DNA of 64,000 nucleotides, taken from NCBI GenBank assembly GCA_950022655.1, contig OX465582.1, positions 95,184,704 to 95,248,703 of the forward strand, in the 5' to 3' direction. The translations under genes and the position numbers were made by a program. Shown piece by piece: positions 9,051 through 19,792 of this stretch. Position 1 is the first letter of the stretch. Every line of letters begins with the position of its first letter. Below the pieces are notes generated by a model. It was not told the DNA's origin and searched no databases. It saw only the letters and a list, made by a program, of their open reading frames with translations. Source of the stretch: Alentia gelatinosa (lineage: Eukaryota; Annelida; Polychaeta; Phyllodocida; Polynoidae).

Positions 9051-12000
9051 TTAATCTGAATACTTAGAAAAAGCTGCTTCAATAGCTGCATAGTCATTGG
9101 TAGTTAACTGGAAGTAAATCTTCCTGCGAGTGCTTCCTTCGCAAGTTGGTGGAGATATCTGAACAAGGACACTCTCACCGTCATACCATTCAAGGTCTTT
9201 CCTGGCTGGCCACTTAAACTTTGGTGGAGAAGAGGTTGTTTGTTCCATACAGTTCACCTCATACTGTAGGACTCCATCTAGCATACGGCTTTGTTCCACC
9301 TGGCCTAGGTACCATTCATTGTCGTAAACGACAGCCAACCAGCTTTCTTTTTCGTAAGTGATTTCGGTGTCGCTAACTGTAGGAGAAACAGTCGGCTCAT
9401 TTGACTCAGCATGTGAGACATCCTCATCATCCAAAGACACATCGTCAGATGCATCACCATCAGGAAGACTTGGCGTTGGCGAAGAAAAACGGGGAACCCT
9501 CCTCTGCCAACCAGGACATGTGAATTTCCACATGCCAGATTCCACATCAAAGCAGCATGCTTTGTAGCAAGAAATGTCTCTAATACAAAGAACACCTTCC
9601 TCTGGACAAACAACAGCATGTGTTTGCATAGTGCGTGGGATAGGAGCAACGCATGTAAGAGAAGACAGTTCTTCATGAGCAGAATTCAGTGTCGCTGGCA
9701 GTACGCATATGTACTGAACAGATGTCCCCTCTTGCTTATTCCCTGCCTCGGCAAACTGGTTTGCATTTTCAATGTTGTTGTCTTTCTTGACCTCATTGTC
9801 GGCCATTCTCTTTGCTGCTGCACCAATGCCGTCGCAGGCACCCTTGCCGTGACCGGACTCAAAATAGCACCAGGTGGCTTCTCTCTCAAAGAGTTTCTTG
9901 TGCTTGCAAATGACACTGAACATCTTTCTATTACGGTATTGAGAAGAGGGACTGTCGGTCAGGTAATGGACCCAAGATACGAAAGGAAGCTGGTTGGTAA
10001 TAACCTGATTTATCACCTTAAGAAAGGCAAATACAGCACCGGCATCATGACATCGGTCGTCAGTAACCAAAGCAAGAGTGAGGAGCTTTGTGACATTGTC
10101 ATCCTTGTAGTGAATCACTACGGGATGAACAGTAACAGGATCTTTAGAATAATAAGCTGGCTGTGGCTCATAGGGATAACTTATTTTCCAATTTTCTGCA
10201 AAATCCATGTGTATGGAACAGTGGGTATGTGGAAGCTCAAACCGTACAAAGCGTGCGGCCCCATGTTGGGCATACACTTTCTCTACATGCTGTGACATAA
10301 CAGTATGGTCGCTAAGAAGCTGTGTGGTGAAATTGTCCCTGTCGGACTCCTCGTCAACAAGTTTCAACTTTTTGCACACCTGCTGATCACCGTAGGTGAC
10401 CTCAACATGCTTCCACTGCTGGTACTTAATGACTTCTGGGGCAGCAAGGAGTTTTTCACGGATGACATTTTCTGACTGCTTCACAAATGTATCAGGAAGT
10501 GTTGGCAGTCCAAGTGTTCTAACAGAATAAAGTTTGAGAGCACAGTTTTGGTGTTTAACACACAAGCACACATTGCAATTGCGGCATGACACAGGAAGGA
10601 TGTACTTGGCAGACCTGCGGATACTATAAAAGTAAGATCTGCTGACTTTTGCATTAGGAAATTCAGTGTTGTACTGTTTATGAAGAATGTACATGAACTC
10701 AGTTAGTTGTACTTTTTGTACCTTTCTCTTGTTTACTTTCACAACATCTTTTTTGCCTGGAAGAGTAATGGAGTGCTCACATCTAGTGAGGAAGTCAATG
10801 ACATTTTTCTTTACACCACTATACTTTCTATGTTTAAGAGTAGGTGCACGAGGACCAGATAAAACTGTTCGTCGGTCAATATCAATATCTGCTGCAAGCT
10901 GCTTCTGGGCACGAAGAGACTTCACTTCCTCAGGGGAGGACAAAGAAGAAAGCAATGATTTTTTTTTACCGACACTGGATTGTTTTTTCATGTTGGAACA
11001 AAAAGTTTCATAAAGTCCAACCTTGCGCCAAACACAGGGAGCTTTACTTGGGGAGATCCCCTCCTTTCTAAGTTCCCTACTTGCAATCTCGGCCGCATCA
11101 AAAATGGTTGCCTCAGGGACTGCGACATTATCACCTGTGGCATTTACCTCTTGTAAATCTACAATACCTGGGTGTATCTCAACCACATCATTTTCAGGAA
11201 CATTGCCTGGAGCTAAAACAACCACATCATTTTCATGAACATTGCCTGGAGCTAAAACAACCACACCCTCTTGAGGGACATTGCCTGGAGCTAAAACAAC
11301 CACATCATTTTCAGGAACATTGCCTGGAGCTGAAACAACCACATCCTCTTGAGGGACATTGCCTGGAGCTAAAACAACCACATCATTTTCAGGGACATTG
11401 CCTGGAGCTAAAACAACCACACCCTCTTGAGGGACATTGCCTGGAGCTAAAACAACCACATCATTTTCAGGGACATTGCCTGGAGCTAAAAGAACCACAT
11501 CCTCTTGAGGAACATTGACTGGAGCTACCTCGTTCTCTGCATCCTCTTCAGGAAGATTGCCTGGAGCTACCTCGTTGTGTGCATCTGTAGAGATGTCCTC
11601 GGCCGCATCCAAACTGGAGACATCACTATCGCCATCTTGTGCCTCTACAGCCTTAGGAGTAGTGCCTGGAAAAAGGGAAAAATGCAATAGCTAAGGAAAA
11701 ATTCTATGTCTGTTTAAAGTGCAGTATTTCCATGTGCGGAGATGTGCCTGGAAAAAAGGAAGAATGCAATAGCCAATACAAGATTCAATGTGAGGATTTC
11801 CAAGTCAGGAGATGTCCCTGGAAAAGAGAAAAATGCAATAACCAAAAAGAATATTCACTGACAATTTGTATTGCATATTTTCACGTGTGGTAAAGAAAAG
11901 AAGTACTTACCCAGACCAGCAAGGAAGTCCTCATATGACACCTCAACAGGTTCTTTCTGCGACTCCAGTCGTCGAAGCCGCTTACGTAGGGCCTCAACCT

Positions 12001-13578
12001 CCCGTTCTGCTACATGACGGGCCTCCCTCTCCAGCCGTAGTTTGTAGTAGAGGTGGTTCTTCTGGGGAGTACGCTGGCTGCTCGACCCTTCAATAGAGGA
12101 TGGCGTCCTGAAGTGTGCAAATGAGGGAAATATTGTTCAAGAAATCTTGCAGAACTCTTGTAAAGTTCAGGGGGATAAAGTAAGTGAAATTTAGTTAGGG
12201 TGAATATTAAAAATAGAGTAGTTACTGCCATTTTCTCTGCAAGTATTGGTAAAAATTTATTTGGATGGTTTGGATTTGAGAAAAAAGAGTATTCATTATT
12301 TTAATAAAAGAGCCATTTTAAAAGGTCACTATAAAAAGGCATAGCACAATTATGAATTTCCAATATAGTAGTTTGACTTTTACTTTCCTGTTAGTAGTAG
12401 TTCAGTAGTGAAAGAGAAATTTACCTAGCATGACCATGCTATATTATAACCTTCAGCCAGTCTTTTCTCCCGCGGAGCACTTCTTCATTTCACGTAGAAA
12501 AACACTTCTGAAGAATAGTTAAAAGAGAAGAAACAATGGAATTAAATAACTTCAAACAATGTAAACAACAACAACAACGACGACGGCAAGAATGACGACG
12601 ACAACAACAACAATAAAAAATAATGCATATTATTTACCTTATGTCGTGAAGAAGTCGCTGACACTGGTCTGGGGTTGGAGTCGATGCTACTGGCACTGAA
12701 GTCAGAGATGACTGCGAACTTTGAGACGGCTGTGAAGCAAGAGATGACTGAGACGGCTGTGAAGTCAGAGATGACTGACACGGCTGTGAAGCAAGAGATG
12801 ACTGAGACGGCTGTGAAGTCGGAGATGACTGACACGGCTGTGAAGAAAGAGATGACTGACACGGCTGTGAAGCAAGAGATGACTGACACGGCTGTGAAGT
12901 CAGAGATGACTGTGAGGCCAGAGACAGAGATGACTGTGAGGCCAGAGAAACTCCACTGCATCGTGTCTCTTCAGACGTAGCCCTCCGGAGGCTCTTAGGC
13001 CTACTCCCGGATGTGCCCGCCTGTTGTGCTTGGGACACACAACTGCGTAGAAAAAAACCACCATCCTCACTCTCATCGGATGAAGAAGGCAGCTTGGGAA
13101 GTGGTGTTACAAGCCGAAATGAAGGTACAGGAATAGAAGGTACTTGAGGCCGTACAGGAACAGCAGGTACAAGAGGTGGTGCAGGAACAGCAGGTAGTTG
13201 AGGCGGGGCAGGATCAGCAGGTAGTGTAGGCAGTGCAGGATCAGCAGGTACTTGAGGCGGTGCAGGATCAGCAGGTACTTGAGGCGGCGCAGGACCAGCA
13301 GGCTCAGGTACGCCATTGTCGGAATCACTGGTGTCAGTGTCCTCCAGTGCAGCAGCAGCTTTCCTTTTTCTGTAGCGTAATGCACGTGCAGCATCTAATT
13401 TTCGGCGGCGAACCTTTTCCTTGTCCGTCAAGTTGGTTTTATTTTTCTTCCTCTCTAGACGCTTGCATTTCGCCTCCCGCTTGCGGAAACTGGCTTTTCT
13501 CATCTCCTTTTTCCTCCAGTCCTTAGATGAGTCCTTATGAGATTTCCTATCTTCGGGAGGTAAGGGTTTACGCCCCAT
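9051..13578 (-). CDS. Transposase, three exons, 1,250 aa predicted
   Basis: Predicted exons are 13578-12638, 12107-11911 and 11665-9051 (minus strand). Both introns (530 and 245 nt) have GT-AG ends after AAG|GTAAAT and CTGG|GTAAGT, with acceptors CACTTCAG and TTTTTCCAG. The phases match exactly. Residues 10-75 are strongly basic. They are followed by Pro/Ala repeats, then Ser/Gln repeats. Exon 2 encodes a charged coiled-coil-like stretch (LRLEREARHVAEREVEALRK). Exon 3 starts with about ten APGNVP repeats, then LPGKKDVV (about 681-688), a cluster of five Cys and one His (about 740-754), DFAENW (D about 867), TDSPSSQYRNR (D about 950) and HGKGACDG (D about 991). The C-terminus has a Tudor-like region (WYLGQV ... 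FKWPARKDLEW). The motif order matches an invertebrate-wide repetitive protein family. A catalytic D-D-D role is inferred, and Sola-like assignment is tentative. No frameshift or stop is seen. Confidence 0.85.
11175..11545 (-). repeat. 39-bp coding minisatellite in transposase exon 3
   Basis: About ten 39-bp units alternate between two variants, making a 78-bp higher-order repeat. They encode VVVLAPGNVPQE and VVVLAPGNVPEN. The array stays in frame, consistent with selection on the protein or with recent expansion. Confidence 0.9.
12700..12960 (-). repeat. Coding minisatellite in transposase exon 1 (Ser/Gln)
   Basis: Repeats of about 30-33 bp encode SQPCQSSL-type units in frame. A second coding repeat at about 13137-13300 encodes PADPAPPQV-type units. 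All three in-frame repeat tracts of this gene sit outside the conserved core. Confidence 0.85.
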
Positions 13579-13603
13579 ACTTTCAACTTAGGGTGATATG
13601 TGG

Positions 13604-13774
13604 GGGGCCATCCATGAAGTATGTACGCACTGAGGGGGGTTGGTTGGGGGGGAGGGGGGTTAAAATTTTGTGCATACGCTACTTCTGTATATCATTGTGA
13701 AAAAAATAAGGTAGGGGGGGGCTGGTGGGGTCCAAAATTTTGGAAATTGTGCCTACATACTTCATGGATGGCCC
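13604..13774. mobile_element. MITE family M (GGGGCCATCCAT ends), nested in transposon
   Basis: Inverted ends GGGGCCATCCATGAAGTATG / CATACTTCATGGATGGCCC bound a 171-bp insertion. Related copies lie at 31670-31835, 34797-34950 and 35285-35441. It starts 26 bp upstream of the transposase ATG, so it may alter the promoter or 5' leader. Confidence 0.85.
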
Positions 13775-14278
13775 TAAAAACTGAAAAAAGAGAAAATACA
13801 AAAATTAGCAAACTACCTATAAAATAATATTAAAAAGGTACATTTCTTTTGAAAAATTGTCTTCAATGTATCACTATTGTTCATACTTATATTTAGAATA
13901 GATAATTTGCCCATGAACTTAATATGATGGCTGTCAGAACAAAAATATTACCAAAATCAGATTTTTGCCAAAAATGTGAAAAAAAAATTTCCTCAAAACC
14001 ATTTTTTTTTTTCATCATACCACAGAATATAACTCTGTTCAGTATTCCAGGTGATTTTTTCCAAGGTTTGTTCAAGTCTTATACATCAAATATGGTTTTG
14101 AAAAATCATGCATCACATCAGACATGAAAATGAACCACTATAGATCGTAAAAGAATCTGATAATCATTTCAATTTTTCATTACATATGGAGTACAATAGG
14201 CAAATATTGAGAAAAAACAAAAGAAATAATGCTTCCACTCATTTTCATACTTCTTATGAGACAAAATCTAACTGGGTG
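13775..14278. other. AT-rich transposon interior
   Basis: Noncoding A/T-rich sequence lies between the nested MITE and the right motif cluster. No gene is seen. Confidence 0.6.
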
Positions 14279-15224
14279 TCACGTCCGACATACATATATG
14301 GGACGTGACGGCGGCTACACAAATGTATTAAAAAAATATATTTACACATAGACTTCCATCAATTTTTCTCCCTAGACTTATGAAATGATACTTGGTGCAC
14401 ATAATGAACAACTTTCATAACTGTATTATTGTAATTTAAACTCATTCTGACATAGTTCATAGTCAATTCCGTCAAAATATTTTGCCCATATCACGTCCTC
14501 GATGGCTATTACCACGTGATAGGCGTACCACCGGTGCACAAAAAATATGCAGTCTTTTAAACATACATTTTGTCATTGGGAATACATCGGAATATATATA
14601 AATTCTCAACCTCTTTGCACATTTTCTCATAGATCAATCGAAAGAAGAATTTCCATGTCGGACGTGATGTGGCCAAACAAATTTTTTCGAAAAATTCACT
14701 AACTCATTGAAAATACACCAAACGCTTCCAGAAGCAGCCATCTTGGGAAGGCATCAATCTGCTCTTTTTTTCAAACCACAAAATTTCGGTAAATACTTGT
14801 CAACTTTTCAAGAAAATGGATTCTACAGAATCGCGAAGTCCAATTTATCACTGTTAACACAGAAAATCATGTCCGGAATGGAAAAATAATGCTAGCAGAG
14901 AAGAAATGTGGAGTACTCACACTAGCTGGATGTCTCCTCTTCCCGCTGAAGTGCCGGAGTGAGGGCGCATGCGCAGTTAAGAGGGATAACATCTGGTTCT
15001 TGTGATCGGCTTTCCCGCCTTCGATTGATCTCTTGGACGTGATAAATATCGCGGACATGATTCCTCCAAAATTACTTTCCCTGTTCTCGCATAGTGAAGG
15101 CACTTAGGAAGCATTTTATTACTCCTACACTTCAGACCCTATGGGCACATTATTCAGTAAGTTTTGTACCAAGTTAGCACCAATATGGAGAAGTGGAGAG
15201 TGCTAAATGCAACTCATCACGTCC
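14279..15224. promoter_or_regulatory. Right subterminal GGACGTGA cluster
   Basis: Exact motifs start at 14279, 14301, 14491, 14660, 15035 and 15217 on either strand. The first two form an inverted pair 22 bp apart. A one-base variant near 15053 lies 18 bp after the one at 15035. The cluster mirrors the left end and lies upstream of the transposase gene, so it could serve binding, regulation or both. Confidence 0.7.
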
Positions 15225-15780
15225 ATGATATCAATTGTGTAAAATTGATTTTTTTTCGTAATTCGGCTGGAAAAAAAATCCTGTTGCAGTTGGACTAAAA
15301 TCATATACATATGTCAAAAATTGATGTATGTCCAGAGTTTTAAGTGCATGTTTGGGAAGTATACCATTAAAATATATTGTCATCAGGCTATGCCAAATAT
15401 AACCTATTGCATTTGCTGAAAAAGCACACTTTTTATTGAAATTCACCTAAAAATTTTGTGGAGCCTGAGAAATAAGGGAAAATACTACTAAACAAGAGCC
15501 AATATACATAAGTTCAGGAATTAAATCAATTAGGGAATATATCTTTATAGTTTCCACCCAAGAAATAGTGCTAAACTTAAAAAATATCAAAAGGACATGC
15601 ACTTTTTTACTAATTTCTGACTTTGAAAGGCCACAGATTAAAAAAAAATGTAGATAGACCAATAAAGGTAATGATTTTCTGAAAGGGCAGGGTGTTTTCT
15701 GTCTACATGAAAAATAGATTTCAAAAAAATTCATTTATATTGAAATGATAGCCCATCAACCCCAAAAAAGTGTGATTTTC

Positions 15781-15811
15781 ACCAAAAGTACATTTTCTGG
15801 TGGAATGACCC
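15781..15811 (-). repeat. Right terminal inverted repeat
   Basis: Perfect 31-bp complement of 4574-4604, followed directly by TTAA (15812-15815). The interior 15225-15780 is AT-rich and noncoding. Confidence 0.95.
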
Positions 15812-15940
15812 TTAAAAACAACTTTTTAGAATTTCTATATGTTCTATTATAAAATTATCATACCGTGCTATAGATCTCTAGACCAAAATGAGCACGCTGA
15901 CCCCCGATTTTTAAATGTTAGATACCGAGTATCATCTGTT

Positions 15941-16230
15941 ATCTCACCCCGGTATTTTTCTCCATAGGCTTAACATTACTTGAACTCGTACTCCACGGCC
16001 GTGAGGTTCGTGTACCCAATACTCAATGGCTAATTGGGTGATTCATTTCATCAATAATTAATGTTATACGGGGTGAGATAAAATCAGAAGCCCACTCGAT
16101 GAAAGTAACTTGATCTGCACTCCACCTTGTTTGACCACAGAGTAATTCACTCAGCTTCGCTTCGTGGATTACTCTGCAGTCAAACTCGGTAGAGTACGCA
16201 CCAAGCTATTTTCATCTCGTGGGTTTCCTT
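15941..16230 (+). mobile_element. Compound foldback element F, full copy
   Basis: Module A (15941-16080) begins ATCTCACCCC, contains CCATAGGCTTAACATT and ends GGGGTGAGATA. Module B (16081-16230) is a long imperfect palindrome with arms CCCACTCGATGAAAGTAACT and its near complement, and a tip CTCAGCTTCGCTTCGTG. Other copies lie at 25258, 41199, 46768, 47045, 52571, 55800 and 61049. No protein is encoded. Confidence 0.85.
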
Positions 16231-16969
16231 CTAATTATCTGTTCTACAACACTTATAAGAGATCATCATATTCAAGTTTCAAGAAAATAACATGGGTTTT
16301 GAGTTTAATTTCCAAGCCAAATTGTCCGATATGCCTTTAAACAACCCGCGCGTAATATATATATCCTTACTGATTTTTTCCCCTCAAATTTAAGTTTTCA
16401 TCAAACTTAAAACAATGTCAAACGTCTGAAACCCCATGACACAGAAGCAGGGAAGAGAGTCACTTAACACAAGACAAACACCAGCAGCCCTTCCGATTTA
16501 GATTAATCGGAGCATCTGAATTAGTTTAGTCATACATTAAATGATTAATAACATATACTGGAAGGGAAATGCGTGAGTTTATCATGAACCTACATACTAC
16601 CGGTAGTTCTAAATTGTTTAGACTTCTTTAAGGTAGATTCGTTACAACATTTGCCTACATAGATCTAATTTCTTGGTAGGAAAACATTATGTACCGGTAC
16701 CGGGTAATTTACACAATCTACCTAGTATCAGATTAAAAAGATATTGTTACCCGGTACTATCATTGTGCCTAGCCAAGGTGGTCATTATCATATTATCATT
16801 TTTTAAAAGATAAAATTACTCTCATGCTATCTATTTTGGATATCAATAACTATTATATCTAAAACGAAAACGGAAAGTACGGTGATAGTGAATACATTCG
16901 TCGATCAGTTCAACACTGCCTGCTCGTTTCGCTACGCCGCATTCTACCACTCTCCACTGTTGAAGGGAG
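16231..16969. other. AT-rich intergenic DNA upstream of Rap2 gene
   Basis: No gene is seen. Several short ACCGGTA words occur at 16600-16760. Confidence 0.6.
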
Positions 16970-17020
16970 CTTACGTGCATTTCCGGCAGGAAACACCCAA
17001 GATGGCTTCCGAAGTGTAAT
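16970..17020 (+). promoter_or_regulatory. Likely core promoter / start region of Rap2 gene
   Basis: ATTTCCGGCAGGAAAC holds an ETS-type CCGGAA/TTCCGG site, and CAAGATGGC shortly after is a YY1-type motif. Together they are typical of TATA-less metazoan promoters with the start close to the YY1 site. A possible 5' UTR donor (AGAG|GTACGT near 17131) and acceptor (ATACCTAG near 17380) suggest a leader intron, which is uncertain. Confidence 0.45.
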
Positions 17021-17430
17021 TTGTGTTGACTCGAGAAGTTTTGGATACAAGTTTTTCTCCTGTTTTACACAAATCTAAGTGACTTTGGTGCATGTTGTGG
17101 TTCCAGCGGACAGAGACCACAGTTCTAAGAGGTACGTGGTTCTCCAGGTCTTGTGTGAACGTACGCAAAAAACAGTTTCACGCTTGGAAGTCGCCGAAAC
17201 AGGATACAAGTTTAGTCAGTCGACAGCAGTCGGAGAGAGAACAACCGGAAAAGCTGGTTCCGTGGTAGAGTTGATTCTGTCGTCACCGACAACTGGTTAC
17301 TTTGCAGTTGGCGAGTGTTGGAATGGAACACCGAAACACTCGCTCAGAACACCCTATTTTGTTTCTGTTTTGATACCTAGTTTGTACAAGGAAGTCGTCT
17401 TTGACTAAATTCGCCAGTTTCACAGCCACG

Positions 17431-17970
17431 ATGAGGGAATACAAAGTTGTGGTGTTGGGCAGTGGCGGAGTCGGCAAAAGTGCCCTCACTGTGAAGTTTG
17501 TATCTGGCACGTTCATGGAGAAATATGATCCGACAATTGAAGATTTCTATCGGAAGGAAATTCAAGTTGACGGGGCGCCTTCGGTTCTAGAAATTCTCGA
17601 CACGGCAGGCACAGAACAGTTTGCGTCAATGCGTGATCTGTACATAAAAAACGGTCAGGGGTTTGTAGTCGTGTACAGCATAACCAGCCTGCAGACTTTT
17701 CAGGATATAAAAAACATGAAAGAGTCTATCATGAGGGTAAAAGGCACGGACCGTGTTCCCATGTTATTAGTTGGCAATAAATGCGACCTTGAACACCAGA
17801 GGGAGGTACACCATAGTGAAGGACAGGCACTAGCTCAGCTTTGGGGATGTCCGTTCCTAGAAGCGTCGGCCAAGATTACACAAAATGTCAACGAAGTTTT
17901 TATCGAGATTGTCCGAGAAATGAATACCAATCCAGCAAAAGACGGCAACGGCTGTTGCTTAATATTATAG
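17431..17970 (+). CDS. RAP2: Rap2-like small GTPase
   Basis: The protein is 179 residues, a usual length for Rap2. It has the P-loop GSGGVGKS (10-17), effector loop YDPTIEDFY (32-40), DTAGTEQ (57-63), NKCD (116-119) and SAK (146-148). Phe39 is the Rap2 hallmark, and Thr61 in place of the Ras Gln61 marks the Rap family. The C-terminus CCLIL gives a CAAX box ending in Leu (geranylgeranylation expected) with an adjacent Cys that may be palmitoylated, so it should act at membranes as a GDP/GTP switch. ATG 17431 gives the canonical [10 protein letters not shown] start. The coding region has no intron. A splice donor (AACAG|GTGAGT) lies a few bases past the stop, implying a 3' UTR intron, but an A-run at 18260 leaves a retrogene possible. 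Confidence 0.95.
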   Translation: MREYKVVVLGSGGVGKSALTVKFVSGTFMEKYDPTIEDFYRKEIQVDGAPSVLEILDTAGTEQFASMRDLYIKNGQGFVVVYSITSLQTFQDIKNMKESIMRVKGTDRVPMLLVGNKCDLEHQREVHHSEGQALAQLWGCPFLEASAKITQNVNEVFIEIVREMNTNPAKDGNGCCLIL

Positions 17971-18300
17971 AACAGGTGAGTCTCAGAGAATTTCTAGTCT
18001 AATATTTATTTAACTTCAAGGTATCAGGAAATGAATACTGGACGTTACGCTTGGAAGCCAGCACACTTTGGACGGTACGCAACGTTTTTGGGAGGCGACG
18101 TTCCCGTTCTGGTGGTGAACCACATGACAATGGCAAATAATCTTGTCACCTATCGTAAATCAAAATATAAACATACCAACTGTTTTCCACACATCTTTAG
18201 TTATCTACTGATCTTTATTTAAAGTTTCTACATCAATTCTTGATAGAGTTCTGACATAATAAAAAAAAAAAAAAGCATTTGTCAGTCAACTGTTGAAAAC
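17971..18300 (+). other. Rap2 3' region: splice donor and A-run
   Basis: GTGAGT follows AACAG directly after the stop codon. About 290 bases after the stop, ACATAATAAA runs into 14 or more A (18258-18275). This could be a poly(A) signal with a genomic A-run, or the poly(A) scar of a retrocopy. No further coding exon is recognisable downstream. Confidence 0.4.
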
Positions 18301-18544
18301 CGAAGCATACTGGCTACGAAGTGTATCGTCCAGATACCCGGGAAATGTATATTTATTCATTAACAGATATTGCTATGAAATACAGAAAATGTAGGGTACA
18401 AATGTTTGACTTTATTGCAGAAATATCTTTTCAACACACAACACATGAAGATATTATATACAATGTAGGCATGGGGACGAATTATTGTTGTGGGGATGAA
18501 GGAATCAATGTAATTAAGATTCAAATAATATCTGGGTCCTATGC

Positions 18545-18606
18545 TTATTTTATAGTCTCACTGAAGGGCTGTGGCACAGCCCTTCAATGAGGCAGCACTA
18601 TAAAAC
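18545..18606. repeat. GC-tipped hairpin downstream of Rap2
   Basis: GAAGGGCTGTG and CACAGCCCTTC pair around one base. The arms extend outward with one mismatch (CTCACT / AATGAG), then TTTTATAGT / ACTATAAAA. The stem is about 25 bp. It differs from the histone mRNA stem-loop. Confidence 0.7.
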
Positions 18607-19210
18607 GGGGATAGGGTCCCACTTGTACAAGCAGACCAAAATTGAGTTAGTATACCTTTTCAGAACCAAAGGGTCAAGCAATGAGTCAGTCACAAACGGA
18701 TGTAAGTTGCTCACGGAGACGTAAAACTACACAAATAAACTGATTTATTTACAGATGTCATGCTGATAGTATCTTGAAACATACTCAAAACTACTACATG
18801 CATGCAGACATAATTTCTTTAATCTTCCACATGATTATTTTTCCCAACTCACCCATAAGACACATTGCTAAATTCACATACTGAACAGGTGAACGACACA
18901 GATAGGACGCTTTACGACAAACTAATAATAGGAGTACGTAAGGTAGAGACCCACTATCAGTTAATGTGGGACGTACTTTATGATATACATGTAGTTGTGA
19001 CACCATAGTTGCAGGATACCATTTAAACGCATTGACCCCACCCCTTCCCTTTGACCCACTTCCTTCACGACGTTCCGGTACCGCCACAGATGACACACTT
19101 TTACGTCCTCATTTGTAACGTAGAGCTATAGAAAGCTATAGAAAGATATGATCTGCTCCCAGATTCACTACGTATGTATAAATAATTGATGTGTGAGGAT
19201 GAATGAATAT
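18607..19210. other. Noncoding DNA
   Basis: No gene or recognised repeat is seen apart from a short duplicated AGAAAGCTATAG near 19128. Confidence 0.55.
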
Positions 19211-19792
19211 ACAGTAAAACCCCGCAATGACACTGTCTCTATTGTCTTAAGTGTCTGTGTGGTTATACAGGGTCGCCTTGTGACAACTGTCTGGCCACCA
19301 CACACAAACAAAATAAATACGGAATCAAGATAATCTGAATTGTCTTTGATAAGGTGTCCCTCCAAAGTGACCCCTTAAGCGAGGTTAAGAAGCATTTCTG
19401 TACCGAAAAACTTTCCCCTGAAGCAGGGTTTTCCCCTAAAGTAGGGTATCCCCTGAAGCAGGGTGTCCCCTGAAGCAGGGTGTCCCCTGAAGCAGGGTGT
19501 CCCCTGAAGCAGGGTGCCCCAGGGTGCCCCCTGAAGCGGGTTAAAATAAACTCATAATAGAGGGGGAAATTTCCGTTCCGAGCAAATTAGCCCCTTAGGC
19601 GAGGTTCCCCTTAAGCGGGGTGTCCCCCTTAAGCGGGGTGTCCCCCTTAAGCGGGGTGTCCCCCTTAAGCGGGGTGTCCTCCAGAAGCGGGGTGTCCCCG
19701 GAAGCGGGGTGTCCTCCGGAAGCGGGGTGTCCCCCTTAAGCGGGGTGTTCCCCGGAAGCGGGGTGTCCCGGAAGCAGGGTTTTACTGTATGT
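19211..19792. mobile_element. pogo/Tigger-like MITE with expanded interior
   Basis: TA-CAGTAAAACCCCGC at the left and GCAGGGTTTTACTG-TA at the right are typical pogo-type ends with a TA target. Shorter relatives lie at 28186-28334 and 55203-55290. The interior is a tandem array. Confidence 0.75.
19430..19770. repeat. 17-bp tandem array (AAGCGGGGTGTCCCC type)
   Basis: Two blocks, first CTGAAGCAGGGTGTCCC units, then CTTAAGCGGGGTGTCCC units, are separated by a short spacer at 19530-19600. Both are amplified from the element's own AAGCGGGG end sequence. Confidence 0.85.

Larger units (their letters stand above)
4574..15811 (-). mobile_element. Giant TTAA-flanked DNA transposon with transposase
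   Basis: The element is bounded by perfect 31-bp inverted repeats beginning GGGTCATTCCACCAGAAAAT, with TTAA directly outside each end (4570-4573 and 15812-15815). It is 11,238 bp long. It carries a three-exon transposase gene on the minus strand (13578-9051), subterminal GGACGTGA clusters, two internal tandem arrays, fragments of its own first exon, two small plus-strand ORFs and one nested MITE. TTAA targets occur in piggyBac, Kolobok and Sola3. The protein does not look like piggyBac, and its three-aspartate motif set favours a Sola-type enzyme, but superfamily assignment is inference. Intact ends and an intact gene suggest a recent insertion. Confidence 0.93.

Noticed and set aside
9618..10295. 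225-residue plus-strand frame as a gene
   Set aside because: It is antisense to the conserved transposase core, which explains the open frame.
4574..15811. piggyBac element because of TTAA
   Set aside because: The protein has the DFAENW / TDSPSSQYRNR / HGKGACDG set and no recognisable piggyBac core; the 31-bp ends also differ from piggyBac style.
18564..18586. Histone mRNA 3' stem-loop
   Set aside because: The stem is longer, the loop is one base and the sequence does not match the conserved histone hairpin; no histone gene is near.
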